Shown one piece after another: positions 43,183-52,800 of a stretch of DNA of 64,000 bases (its first letter is position 1; each line of letters starts with the position of its first letter). The notes beneath the pieces are model-generated. The model had not been told where the DNA came from. It made no database searches and saw only the letters and a program-made list of their open reading frames with translations. Location of the stretch: assembly GCF_045038035.1 (NCBI RefSeq), contig NZ_CP173427.1, positions 1,860,001 through 1,924,000 on the forward strand, read 5' to 3'. The DNA comes from Paenibacillus_F chitinolyticus_A. Its GTDB lineage: Bacteria > Bacillota > Bacilli > Paenibacillales > NBRC-103111. The position numbers were made by a program, and so were the translations under genes.

Positions 43183-44446
43183 AACCGGACTGTGCGGATT
43201 TCCAGCGGAGGTAGCTGTCCACCGTCCGGATGGCTACACCGATGGCTCTTTCATCGGGTTCGATGCGGGCGTGATGGAGGCCGTAAGGCGTTTCGGCGCC
43301 CAGCCAGAACATAAAGCCCGGGATTTTCTCCAGGAAATAACCGAAATCTTCCCCCGTCATCGCCTCTGTACATTCGTACAGGCGGACGGGGATCAGCGGC
43401 TCCGACCAGGAGGAAGGGCTGTCTGCTTGCGCTTGGCTGGCTTCGGCAGGTTCCGAGCCGTTAACGGTGCCGGTTGCGGATTTGTCAGCTAAGGAACCGT
43501 CAGACACGCCGGCTTCAAGAGCCGTATCTGTTTTTTTCAGCCAATCCATAAATTCCAGCGTCAGCGCTTCATTGTTATACACTTGAAGATAATTGGAGCC
43601 CCAATCAATGGCCGCCGTACAGTCGTAGGAAGATTCGATACCGCGAACGATTCCTTCGATTCTCGCTTTAATCAGCTGCATGGATTCGGCGGAAAGCGTG
43701 CGGATCGTGCCTTCCAGCCGGGCGTTCTCGGCGATGATGTTCTGCTTGGTGCCCGCACTCATTTTGCCGATCGTGACAACGGCCGAATCGAGAGGATTGA
43801 TGTTGCGCGACACAATCGTGTGAAGCTGCCCGACAAGCTGGGAAGCGGCGACCACCATGTCGTTGGAGAGATGCGGATACGCCGCGTGGCCTCCCCTGCC
43901 CTTAAGGTCGATAAATAGCTCGGACGTATTGGCGAACAAGATCCCGGGTTTGACCGCGATGGTGCCCACGGGATATTCCGGCGCGATATGAAGGCCGACC
44001 ATCTGCTCCGGCATCCAGTCGCTTAGCTCGGCGGACGCCAGCATAGGGAGCGCTCCTCCGGGACCTTCTTCCGCGGGCTGGAACACGACGACGAGATCGT
44101 CTTTCATCGGGCGCTGCGCGAACTGAGTCACTAGGCCGGCGCCGATGGACATATGCACGTCATGCCCGCAGGCATGCATATATCCGGGGTGCTCGGACCG
44201 AAACGGATAGCCGGTTTCTTCGGGGATCGGCAGGCCGTCCATATCGGCCCGGTATCCGAAGCGTTTGGAAGGATTCGTCCCTTTGATATACACCAAAATG
44301 CCGGTGCGCCACGTACGGATTTTCATCCGTTCCTGTGGAAGAGTTTCCAGATAGTCGAGGAGCATGCGCTGGGTTTTAAATTCCTGGAACCCCGGCTCGG
44401 GAATCCGGTGAAGCTCGCGCCGCAGTTCAATAAACGGGCTGGTCAC
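43181..44446 (-). CDS. dapL: N-acetyldiaminopimelate deacetylase DapL (M20 family)
   Basis: Removes the acetyl group to release LL-diaminopimelate. It is 421 aa from a GTG start 9 nt after AAGGAG, against 374 aa for B. subtilis YkuR. M20 features are PEPGFQEFKTQRMLLDYLE, RADMDGLPIPEETGYPF, MHACGHDVHMSIG, FQPAEEGPGGA and GGHAAYPHLSNDMV. The extra length is a Ser/Ala/Thr/Glu-rich insertion at about residues 306-352, before the catalytic-domain end ECTEAMTGEDFGYFLEKIPG. The active-site residues are intact, so the insertion is probably a surface loop. It is downstream of dapH, with a hairpin terminator between them. Confidence 0.93.
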   Translation of the reverse strand: MTSPFIELRRELHRIPEPGFQEFKTQRMLLDYLETLPQERMKIRTWRTGILVYIKGTNPSKRFGYRADMDGLPIPEETGYPFRSEHPGYMHACGHDVHMSIGAGLVTQFAQRPMKDDLVVVFQPAEEGPGGALPMLASAELSDWMPEQMVGLHIAPEYPVGTIAVKPGILFANTSELFIDLKGRGGHAAYPHLSNDMVVAASQLVGQLHTIVSRNINPLDSAVVTIGKMSAGTKQNIIAENARLEGTIRTLSAESMQLIKARIEGIVRGIESSYDCTAAIDWGSNYLQVYNNEALTLEFMDWLKKTDTALEAGVSDGSLADKSATGTVNGSEPAEASQAQADSPSSWSEPLIPVRLYECTEAMTGEDFGYFLEKIPGFMFWLGAETPYGLHHARIEPDERAIGVAIRTVDSYLRWKSAQSG

Positions 44447-44490
44447 AGTGGTTCTCTCCTTCTTTCGTTAAATGTAAGTCCGCAGGATTG

Positions 44491-44521
44491 AAAAAGGGCC
44501 CGGCGCCGGAAGCGCTGGGCC
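44491..44521 (-). terminator. Terminator or attenuator between dapH and dapL
   Basis: On the minus strand, GGCCCAGCGC pairs with GCGCCGGGCC and is followed by CTTTTTC. It lies 100 nt after dapH and 45 nt before dapL. It would limit read-through from dapH, although no separate dapL promoter is evident. Confidence 0.7.
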
Positions 44522-44621
44522 AAACAGCAGCGGCAGTCCGCCTGCCTTCAGGAAGGATGCGCGCGTGCCGGTGTTGTTCTTTTTATGTACAAGCGGAGCG
44601 TGAACGGAAAACCCGCCGGGT

Positions 44622-45332
44622 TTACAGCTCGCGAAGCTCTTTCAGAATTTCCGTTTTGGATTTCGTTTTGTCGTCGACTTTCTTGATGACACGGGCAGGC
44701 GTACCGGCTACAACCGTGAATTCAGGAACATCTTCCACAACAACGGCACCCGCGGCCACGACGGAACCTTGACCGATGCGTACGCCTTCGAGAATAACGG
44801 CGTTAGCGCCGACAAGTACATCGTCTTCGACTACGCAAGGCTGTGCGGAAGGAGGTTCGATTACTCCGGCTACAACCGCCCCGGCACCGATGTGGCACAT
44901 GTTGCCGATTTGAGCGCGTCCGCCGAGGATGGCGTTCATGTCGATCATCGTGCCTTCGCCGATGGAAGCGCCGATATTGATAACCGCGCCCATCATAATA
45001 ACGGCGTTGTTGCCGATGGAGACTTTGTCGCGGATGATGGAGCCGGGCTCGATACGCGCGTTAATGCCTTTCAGGTCAAGAAGAGGAATGGCGGAGTTGC
45101 GGCGGTCGGACTCGACTACATAATCTTCTATGTTCTGCTGATTGGATTCGATAATGGCCTGGATATCCGTCCACTCGCCGAACAGGACACCGCTTTTACC
45201 GGAAATGAAAGATTGGATGCCCGTTCCGAAATCAACGGCTTCCAGGTTTCCTTTTACATATACTTTCACGGGTGTCTTCTTTTGGCTGGTCTTAATAAAC
45301 TGGATAATTTCTTCGGTATTCATCTGTGTCAT
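44622..45332 (-). CDS. dapH: Tetrahydrodipicolinate N-acetyltransferase DapH
   Basis: Acetyl-CoA-dependent N-acetylation of tetrahydrodipicolinate, first step of the acetylase branch. I choose the ATG at 45332 (MTQMNTEEIIQFIKTSQKKT), 9 nt from AGGAGG; the longer frame to 45479 is not conserved-looking. The product is 236 aa, identical in length to B. subtilis DapH. The N-terminal domain has TPVKVYVKGNLE and VVESDRRNSAIPLLDLK. The left-handed beta-helix hexapeptide repeats run from about residue 90 (ARIEPGSIIRDKVSIGNNAV) to GAVVVEDVPEFTVVAGTPAR. Confidence 0.95.
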   Translation of the reverse strand: MTQMNTEEIIQFIKTSQKKTPVKVYVKGNLEAVDFGTGIQSFISGKSGVLFGEWTDIQAIIESNQQNIEDYVVESDRRNSAIPLLDLKGINARIEPGSIIRDKVSIGNNAVIMMGAVINIGASIGEGTMIDMNAILGGRAQIGNMCHIGAGAVVAGVIEPPSAQPCVVEDDVLVGANAVILEGVRIGQGSVVAAGAVVVEDVPEFTVVAGTPARVIKKVDDKTKSKTEILKELREL

Positions 45333-45366
45333 ACTTCCACTCCTCCTGGGGTACGTTATCTTTATC

Positions 45367-45375
45367 ATCATAGCA
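45367..45375 (-). promoter_or_regulatory. Possible extended -10 promoter for dapH
   Basis: The minus strand reads TGCTATGAT, an extended -10 (TGnTATnAT), about 35-40 nt upstream of the ATG. No good -35 is present. No lysine riboswitch is recognisable in the dapH leader. Confidence 0.45.
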
Positions 45376-45491
45376 GATGAAAAGCGCTTACGCGATAGAT
45401 TGTCCGAAAAAACGACAGGATACGCAGGACAGAGACAAAATAACGGGGGCAAACACACGGGAAAATGCGTAAAAAGCATGTTTTTTTACGG

Positions 45492-45520
45492 TTGACTTCT
45501 TTTGTCGAAAGTGGGATAAT
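45492..45520 (+). promoter_or_regulatory. Sigma-A promoter of the pyr operon
   Basis: TTGACT, 17-bp spacer, GATAAT. The predicted start is near 45527, leaving a leader of about 230 nt before pyrR. Confidence 0.85.
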
Positions 45521-45550
45521 GGGCTTCAAGTGAATAGGGTACCTTTAAAA

Positions 45551-45708
45551 TCAGTCCAGAGAGGCTGGCAAGGTCAACGTTTAAGCAGGAGCAGACTCCG
45601 GGGGAGAGCGTATTGCGGCGATTAGCTGCAACTTCCTTCGGTTCCAAGCACCCGTCTGTTTCTGCACATGCGCTAACCTTCTTGCCTTCGGAGCAAGGAG
45701 GTTTTTTT
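45551..45708 (+). promoter_or_regulatory. PyrR-dependent attenuator of the pyr operon
   Basis: The PyrR-binding loop CAGTCCAGAGAGGCTGG (45552-45568) matches the known anti-antiterminator consensus. It is followed by a terminator whose arms are 45675-45685 and 45693-45703 with a T7 run (45702-45708). The expected model is that UMP-bound PyrR stabilises the anti-antiterminator and lets the terminator form when pyrimidines are plentiful. The gap 45333-45756 also holds the dapH and pyr promoters. Confidence 0.92.
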
Positions 45709-45756
45709 ATGGCCGAAATTCGAGAAACGCGTACCCGACAGAAGGAGGCAGTCGAC

Positions 45757-46308
45757 ATGAGCGAGCATATGCATGTGCTGCTGGATGAAATGGCAGTAAG
45801 AAGGGCTCTGACCCGGATTGCCCATGAAATACTGGAGAAAAACAAAGGGGTCGGCAACTGTATGCTGATCGGAATCCGTACACGGGGCATCTACCTCGCC
45901 CAGAGGGTGGCGGAGAGGATTCAGGAAATCGAAGGCGTTCCGGTTCCGGTCGGGGAGATCGACATTACTTCCTACCGCGACGACCGGGTGAAAGTGCGGT
46001 CCGTGGATACGGTGCCCGGCGGAGACAATCTGAACATTCAGAGCAAGAAAGTCATCCTGTTCGACGATGTGCTCTTTACGGGCCGCACGGTGCGGGCAGC
46101 CCTGGACGCCCTGATTGACCTCGGAAGACCGGAGATGATCCAGCTTGCCGTACTCGTAGACCGGGGACACCGGGAACTGCCTATCCGGCCCGATTACGTG
46201 GGCAAGAACGTGCCGACATCGAAGCTCGAGAAAATCGAAGTTCACCTGACAGAAGTAGACGAACACGACCGAGTGGTCATTATCCAGCAGCAGAGGGGGA
46301 ACGAATGA
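45757..46308 (+). CDS. pyrR: Pyr operon attenuation regulator / uracil phosphoribosyltransferase PyrR
   Basis: Binds pyr mRNA in response to UMP and UTP; many homologues also have uracil phosphoribosyltransferase activity. I choose the ATG at 45757, 7 nt from AAGGAGG, giving 183 aa (B. subtilis 181) and MSEHMHVLLDEMAVRRALTR. The frame is open upstream through the terminator, which is not coding. The PRPP loop is VILFDDVLFTGRTVRAALDAL, and other motifs are GIRTRGIYLAQRVAERI and VLVDRGHRELPIRPDYVGKN. It is the first gene of the operon and overlaps pyrB by 4 bp. Confidence 0.96.
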   Translation: MSEHMHVLLDEMAVRRALTRIAHEILEKNKGVGNCMLIGIRTRGIYLAQRVAERIQEIEGVPVPVGEIDITSYRDDRVKVRSVDTVPGGDNLNIQSKKVILFDDVLFTGRTVRAALDALIDLGRPEMIQLAVLVDRGHRELPIRPDYVGKNVPTSKLEKIEVHLTEVDEHDRVVIIQQQRGNE

Positions 46309-47216
46309 TGGGAGCCGTTAAATCACGCACAGCGAACCATTTCATCGGTCTGAAAGGGGTCAGCGCTTCTGAAATTAAAGCGATCCTGGACCGGGCGGAT
46401 TTCTGGGAAAAGCATCCGGATAAAGTGACGAGCCGGTTGAAGGGCACCTTTGTTTCGAATCTCTTCTTTGAGAACAGCACGCGGACCCGCTTTTCCTTTG
46501 AAATGGCGGAGAAAAGACTGGGAGCCCAGGTGCTGAATTTTTCCGCGGCGGAATCGAGCGTACAGAAAGGCGAGTCGATTTACGACACGGTCCGGACCCT
46601 CGAATCGATGGGAATCGACGCGGGAGTGATCCGGCTGAAGCCGGTCGGTCTGCTGGCCGAGCTCGCGGAGAAGATCAGCGTCCCCTTGATCAACGCCGGG
46701 GACGGAAACAACGAGCATCCGACGCAGGCGCTGCTCGACCTGTACACGATGCGCAGCCACTTCGGCGAATTGCGGGGGCTCACCGTCTCCATCATCGGAG
46801 ACATTCTGCACAGCCGTGTGGCCCGCTCCAATCTGTGGGCACTCCGGGAGATGGGAGCGAACGTGAAGTTCTGCGCACCTGCCAACATGCAGGCACCTGA
46901 GCTGTCCGCTTACGCTCCGTACGTATCGATGGAAGAAGCGCTGCAGGCTGACGTGGTCATGATGCTTCGGGTCCAGCTGGAACGGCACGAGAAGGGCATG
47001 ATCTCTTCGGCGGAAGAATACCGCGCCAAGTACGGGCTTACGATGAACCGGCTGCAGCAGATGCCGGCGCACGCGATCGTCATGCATCCGGCTCCGGTCA
47101 ACCGGAACGTGGAGCTTGACGACGAGCTGGTGGAACACGCCCGCTCCAAGATTTTTACCCAGATTCATAACGGCGTGCCTATCCGCATGGCTGTAATCGA
47201 ACGGACACTCAGCTAA
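46305..47216 (+). CDS. pyrB: Aspartate carbamoyltransferase catalytic subunit PyrB
   Basis: Condenses carbamoyl phosphate with aspartate, 303 aa. The carbamoyl-phosphate site is FENSTRTRFSFEMAEKRLG; the 80s-type loop is SSVQKGESIYDT; others are GDGNNEHPTQALLDLYT and MHPAPVNRNVEL. No pyrI regulatory subunit follows, as usual in Bacillota. Two adjacent ATG codons (46305, 46308) are possible starts. A 130-bp gap to pyrC contains short GC-rich hairpins but no second PyrR loop that I can recognise. Confidence 0.97.
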   Translation: MMGAVKSRTANHFIGLKGVSASEIKAILDRADFWEKHPDKVTSRLKGTFVSNLFFENSTRTRFSFEMAEKRLGAQVLNFSAAESSVQKGESIYDTVRTLESMGIDAGVIRLKPVGLLAELAEKISVPLINAGDGNNEHPTQALLDLYTMRSHFGELRGLTVSIIGDILHSRVARSNLWALREMGANVKFCAPANMQAPELSAYAPYVSMEEALQADVVMMLRVQLERHEKGMISSAEEYRAKYGLTMNRLQQMPAHAIVMHPAPVNRNVELDDELVEHARSKIFTQIHNGVPIRMAVIERTLS

Positions 47217-47346
47217 AGCAGGCCGGCAGGGAACGGTGGGAACGGTAAGAGCAGCCGGAAACGGCTTGGACAAGTTGAACTTATAAATTCAGAAGCGGCA
47301 ACTGCGAGTGCAATAACCGCTTTTCTATAGAGGAGAGGACAACGGC

Positions 47347-48639
47347 ATGGGAATGTGGATCTTAAACGGAAAAATGCTGGACGCCTCCGGTAAGGAAACG
47401 ACGGGGCATGTGCTGGTGGAAAACGGCAAAATCGCGGCGGTCACAGCCGGACAGGAGCAGCCGGACACCACCGGACATGAGGTTATAGAAGCGGCGGGCA
47501 AGCTGGTTTCTCCGGGTTTTATCGATATGCACGTGCATTTGCGGGAACCGGGTTTCGAACATAAAGAAACGATAGCTAGCGGAACGCGGTCGGCTGCCCG
47601 GGGCGGGTACACCACGATCGCCTGCATGCCGAATACGAAACCGGTAATCGATACCGTCGAAACGGTCAAGCTCATTCAGGGAAAAGCGGAAAACGAAGGA
47701 AACGGCGTGAAAGTTCTTCCTTACGGATGCATCAGCCGCAATCAGCTCGGCCGCGAACTGACCGATTTCGAAGCCTTGAAAGACGCCGGAGTCGTGGCGT
47801 TTACGGATGACGGAGTCGGGGTGCAGAGCGCCCAGATGATGAAAGACGCGATGAAGCGGGCGGCTGAACTCGGCATGCCGATCGTCGCTCACTGCGAGGA
47901 CGAGACGCTGGTAGCCGGAGCTCCGGTTTCCGAAGGGACGTTTGCCGATAAGAACGGGCTGAAGGGAATTCCGAACGAGTCGGAGGCGATTCATGTAGGC
48001 CGCGATATCCTGCTTGCGGAAGCGACGGGCGTTCACTATCACGTCTGCCATGTGAGCACGGAGCAATCCGTACGGCTGATCCGGCTGGGCAAGCAAATCG
48101 GCGTGAAGGTGACGGCTGAAGTTTGCCCGCATCACCTGCTCCTCTCCGAAGAAGATATCCCCGGTATGGATGCAAATTGGAAAATGAACCCGCCCCTGCG
48201 CTCGAAACGGGATGTGGATGCGGTGATCGAGGCGCTGGAGGACGGCACCATCGATATCATTGTGACCGATCACGCGCCGCACAGCGAGGAAGAGAAGGCT
48301 AAAGGCATGCAGCTTGCGCCTTTCGGCATCGTAGGCTTCGAAACGGCCTTCCCGCTGCTGTATACAAAGTTTGTCGCGACAGGCAAATGGTCGCTGGGCT
48401 TCCTGATCGAACGGATGACTTCCAAACCGGCCGAAGTGTTCGGACTGGAAACCGGACGGCTGCAGGTCGGAAGCGACGCGGACCTTACGCTGGTCGATCT
48501 GGAAACCGAAAAAGAAGTGGATCCGGCGGCATTTTTGTCCAAGAGCCGCAACACGCCGTTCACGGGCTGGAAGCTGAAAGGCTGGCCGGTGCTGACAATG
48601 GTCGGAGGCAAAATCGCCTGGACGGAAACAAACGAATAG
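47347..48639 (+). CDS. pyrC: Dihydroorotase PyrC
   Basis: Zinc-dependent cyclisation of carbamoyl-aspartate to dihydroorotate. The 430-aa length fits the class I bacterial type. The metal motif is GFIDMHVHLREPGFEHKE near residue 57, with YHVCHVSTEQSVRLI, VTAEVCPHHLLLSE and the catalytic-Asp segment IIVTDHAPHSEEEK. The C-terminal part has VGSDADLTLVDL. AGGAGAGG precedes the ATG. carA follows 35 bp later. Confidence 0.97.
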   Translation: MGMWILNGKMLDASGKETTGHVLVENGKIAAVTAGQEQPDTTGHEVIEAAGKLVSPGFIDMHVHLREPGFEHKETIASGTRSAARGGYTTIACMPNTKPVIDTVETVKLIQGKAENEGNGVKVLPYGCISRNQLGRELTDFEALKDAGVVAFTDDGVGVQSAQMMKDAMKRAAELGMPIVAHCEDETLVAGAPVSEGTFADKNGLKGIPNESEAIHVGRDILLAEATGVHYHVCHVSTEQSVRLIRLGKQIGVKVTAEVCPHHLLLSEEDIPGMDANWKMNPPLRSKRDVDAVIEALEDGTIDIIVTDHAPHSEEEKAKGMQLAPFGIVGFETAFPLLYTKFVATGKWSLGFLIERMTSKPAEVFGLETGRLQVGSDADLTLVDLETEKEVDPAAFLSKSRNTPFTGWKLKGWPVLTMVGGKIAWTETNE

Positions 48640-48674
48640 ACAACACGAAACATATAGAGAAGGAGCTGAGGGGC

Positions 48675-49853
48675 ATGAAGGCAAAGGCAAGACTGCTGCT
48701 GGAAGACGGAACGCTTTTTACGGGTAAATCGTTCGGAGCCGAAGGGGATTCGGTCGGCGAAGTAGTATTCAATACGGGAATTACGGGTTACCAGGAGGTA
48801 CTTTCCGACCCGTCCTACTGCGGACAAATCGTGACAATGACCTATCCGCTGATCGGGAACTACGGCATCTCGCGGGATGACTTCGAGTCCGTGAGACCGT
48901 TTGTCCACGGGTTCGTCGTACGCCGGCACGAAGAGGCGCCGAGCAACTGGCGCGCGCAGTACACTTTGGGCAACCTGCTCAAAGAATACGGCATTATCGG
49001 CATCAGCGATATCGACACGCGCATGCTGACCCGTAAAATCCGCCATCACGGCGTTATGAAAGGTCTGCTGACGACTTCTGACCGCTCGGTTGAAGAACTG
49101 AAGGAAATGCTGCAAACGACTCCGCTTATGACCACGCAAGTATCAACCGTATCGACGCCGCATGTATTCAGCGCGCCGGGCAACCGCGAGCGTGTAGTCC
49201 TTGTGGACTTCGGAGCGAAGAGCGGAATTGTCCGCGACCTGACGAAGCGCGGCTGCGACGTGGTTGTCGTGCCTCAGGACTCGACAGCGGAGCAAATTAT
49301 GCGCCTTGCGCCGGACGGTGTGCTGCTTTCCAACGGCCCTGGGGACCCTAAAGACGTTCCTCATGCGGTTGAAACCGTCCGTCAGCTTCTGGGTCAAGTG
49401 CCTGTCTTCGGAATCTGTCTGGGTCATCAGCTGTTTGCCCTGGCCTGCGGCGCCGACACCGAGAAGCTGAAATTCGGCCATCGCGGCGGCAACCATCCGG
49501 TGAAAGATCTCATTTCCGGACGCTGCTACATCACTTCCCAGAACCACGGCTATACCGTAAAAGAAGAATCCATCGACGGTACGGACTTGACCGTTACTCA
49601 CATCAACAATAACGACCGTACGATCGAAGGACTTAAACATAACCAGTATCCGGCATTTTCGGTCCAATATCACCCTGAAGCGGCTCCGGGACCTTTCGAT
49701 TCGAGCTACCTGTTCGACGATTTCCTGACTATGATCCGCTCGCATCAAACCGACAACCCGCAGGCTCCGCGTCAAGCGCAAATGCTTGCCGCCTGGAAAG
49801 CCGAGCAGTCTGACAACACGTCGAAAGGAGAACTTCACTATGCCCAAAAATGA
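48675..49853 (+). CDS. carA: Carbamoyl-phosphate synthase small (glutaminase) subunit
   Basis: Supplies ammonia from glutamine to CarB. The ATG at 48675 gives 392 aa and the family start KARLLLEDGTLFTGKSFG; the open frame further upstream overlaps pyrC and is not coding. Class I amidotransferase residues are the Cys in PVFGICLGHQLFALA and the His and Glu in VQYHPEAAPGP. Its presence inside the pyr operon identifies it as the pyrimidine-regulated enzyme (pyrAA). The C-terminus has about 40 residues beyond the catalytic Glu. Its end overlaps the carB start by 14 bp. Confidence 0.96.
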   Translation: MKAKARLLLEDGTLFTGKSFGAEGDSVGEVVFNTGITGYQEVLSDPSYCGQIVTMTYPLIGNYGISRDDFESVRPFVHGFVVRRHEEAPSNWRAQYTLGNLLKEYGIIGISDIDTRMLTRKIRHHGVMKGLLTTSDRSVEELKEMLQTTPLMTTQVSTVSTPHVFSAPGNRERVVLVDFGAKSGIVRDLTKRGCDVVVVPQDSTAEQIMRLAPDGVLLSNGPGDPKDVPHAVETVRQLLGQVPVFGICLGHQLFALACGADTEKLKFGHRGGNHPVKDLISGRCYITSQNHGYTVKEESIDGTDLTVTHINNNDRTIEGLKHNQYPAFSVQYHPEAAPGPFDSSYLFDDFLTMIRSHQTDNPQAPRQAQMLAAWKAEQSDNTSKGELHYAQK

Positions 49854-52800
49854 GAAGCTCAAAAAAATTCTGGTGATTGGATCCGGACCGATTGTCATCG
49901 GCCAGGCTGCGGAGTTTGACTATGCCGGCACACAAGCGTGCCAGGCTCTTAAAGAAGAAGGTTTTGAAGTTGTCCTGATCAACAGCAACCCGGCAACAAT
50001 CATGACCGATACAAACATGGCCGATAAAGTATACATCGAGCCGATTACGCTTGATTTCGTTACCCAGATTATCCGCCAGGAGCGTCCGGACGGGCTTCTT
50101 CCGACACTCGGGGGACAGACGGGTCTGAACATGGCGGTTGAGCTTGCACGTGCAGGCGTCCTGGAACAGGAGAACGTGAAACTGCTCGGCACACAGCTAA
50201 CGGCTATCGAGAAGGCCGAGGATCGTGACTTGTTCCGCGATTTGATGCGCGAGCTGGAACAGCCGGTACCGGACAGCACCATCGTAACGACCGTGCCGGA
50301 AGCCGTGGACTTCGCTAACGAAATCGGCTACCCGATTATCGTACGTCCGGCTTACACGCTAGGCGGTACGGGCGGCGGAATCTGCCACAGCGAGGAAGAA
50401 CTCGTGGAAACCGTGGCATCGGGTATCCGCTACAGCCCGATTTCACAGTGTCTCGTCGAGAAAAGCATCGCGGGCATGAAAGAAGTCGAGTACGAAGTCA
50501 TGCGCGACGCCAACGATAACTGCATCGTCGTCTGCAACATGGAAAACTTCGACCCTGTCGGCGTTCATACGGGAGACAGCATCGTCGTGGCTCCGAGCCA
50601 GACGCTTTCGGACCGCGAGTACCAGATGCTCCGCTCGGCATCGCTGAAAATCATCCGCGCGCTGAACATCGAAGGCGGCTGTAACGTTCAGTTCGCCCTG
50701 GATCCGTTCAGCTTCCAATATTATGTCATCGAAGTAAATCCGCGCGTAAGCCGCTCTTCGGCGCTCGCTTCCAAGGCGACAGGTTATCCGATCGCCAAAA
50801 TGGCCGCTAAAATCGCAATCGGCTACACGCTGGATGAACTCGTTAACCCGGTTACCGGCCAAACATACGCCTGCTTCGAGCCGACGCTCGATTACATCGT
50901 TTCCAAAATTCCGCGCTGGCCGTTCGATAAATTCATCAACGCCAACCGTAAGCTGGGGACGCAGATGAAAGCGACGGGCGAAGTGATGGCGATCGGCCGC
51001 ACATTCGAAGAATCGATCCACAAAGCGATCCGTTCTCTGGAAATCGGCGTACACCGACTGTTCCTGAAGGAAACCGATCTGCTGGATCAAGAAACTCTTG
51101 AGCTGCGCCTGCAAAAGCCGGACGACGAGCGTATCTTCCTGCTTGCCGAAGCTTTCCGCCGCGGCTACACCATCGAACAGCTTCAAGACTTGACCAAAAT
51201 CGACTGGTGGTTCCTGCACAAGCTGGACGGCATGATCCGGTATGAAGAGGAAATCGCCGCGGAAGAGTTTGATGACGAAGTGCTATACGACGCCAAACGG
51301 ATGGGCTTCACGGATCGTGCCATCGCCGAAATCCGCAGTCTCGCCGGCCGCAGCACATTCGTCAAAGAAGCGGAAATACGCGAGTACCGTCTGAACCGGA
51401 ACATCAAACCGGTCTATAAAATGGTAGATACCTGTGCCGCGGAGTTCGAAGCGACTACACCGTACTACTACTCCACCTATGAGATGGAAGACGAAGTGCT
51501 GGAAACCGATAAGCAAAAGGTGGTCGTTCTTGGCTCCGGACCTATCCGGATCGGTCAGGGAATTGAATTCGATTACTCCACCGTCCATGCGGTATGGGCC
51601 ATCCAGGCTGCCGGTTACGAAGCGGTCATTATCAACAATAACCCGGAGACGGTTTCCACCGACTTTAACACGTCGGATCGTCTGTACTTCGAGCCGCTCT
51701 TCTTCGAAGATGTCATGAACGTTATCGAACGCGAGAAGCCGATCGGCGTCATCGTCCAATTCGGAGGCCAGACGGCGATCAATCTGGCTGCTCCGCTCTC
51801 CAAAGCGGGCGTACGCATTCTGGGCAGCGACCTGGAAAGCATCGATAAAGCCGAGGACCGCAAAAAGTTCGAAGCTCTGCTTCGCAAGCTCGATATCGCA
51901 CAGCCGCCGGGCGGTACGGTTACTTCCGTGGACCAAGCGGTCGGAACGGCTGCGCAGTTCGGTTACCCGGTGCTTGTCCGTCCTTCCTACGTGCTCGGCG
52001 GGCGCGCTATGGAAATCGTCTACTCCGATGAAGAACTTCTCAGCTACATGGAGTACGCGGTGAAAATCAACCCGGAACATCCGGTCCTGATCGACCGCTA
52101 TATGCTCGGCAAAGAAGTGGAAGTCGACGCGATCTGCGATAAAGAAACGGTACTCATTCCGGGTATCATGGAACATGTAGAGCGTGCAGGGGTTCACTCC
52201 GGCGACTCTATCGCGGTCTATCCGCCGCAGTCTCTTTCGGACGCGATCAAAAATCAGATTATCGATATCACGACAAAAATCGGACTTGAACTTCAAGTCG
52301 TCGGTCTGGTCAACATCCAGTTCGTTATCCATAACGAGCAGGTGTACGTGATCGAAGTGAATCCGCGCTCCTCGCGTACGGTTCCGTTCCTGAGCAAGGT
52401 GACGAACATTCCGATGGCCAATGTGGCTACTCGGGTGATCATGGGGCAGAAACTTACCGAAATGGGCTACCAGAGCGGCCTTTGGCCGGAAGATAACTTC
52501 GTCTCGGTCAAGGTGCCGGTATTCTCCTTCGCCAAACTGCGCCGTGTAGATACGACGCTCGGACCGGAGATGAAATCGACGGGCGAGGTTATGGGACGCG
52601 ACGTCAACTTTGCGAAAGCTCTTTATAAGGGGCTCATCGGCGCAGGAATGAAAATTCCGGCTGCGGGAGCCATCATCGCTACCGTCGCGGACAAAGACAA
52701 GGAAGAAGCCGTGGAAATTTTCGGCGGATTCCAGCGGCTCGGTTACAAAATCATCGCGACCGGCGGCACGGCTCAGGTGCTCGAAGCCGCGGGCGTTCCG

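Noticed and set aside
45613..45756. N-terminal extension of pyrR through the attenuator
   Set aside because: It would encode the terminator hairpin as protein. The start at 45757 matches the family N-terminus and has AAGGAGG.
48387..48674. N-terminal extension of carA into pyrC
   Set aside because: It overlaps conserved pyrC sequence. The canonical carA N-terminus starts at 48675 with a Shine-Dalgarno.
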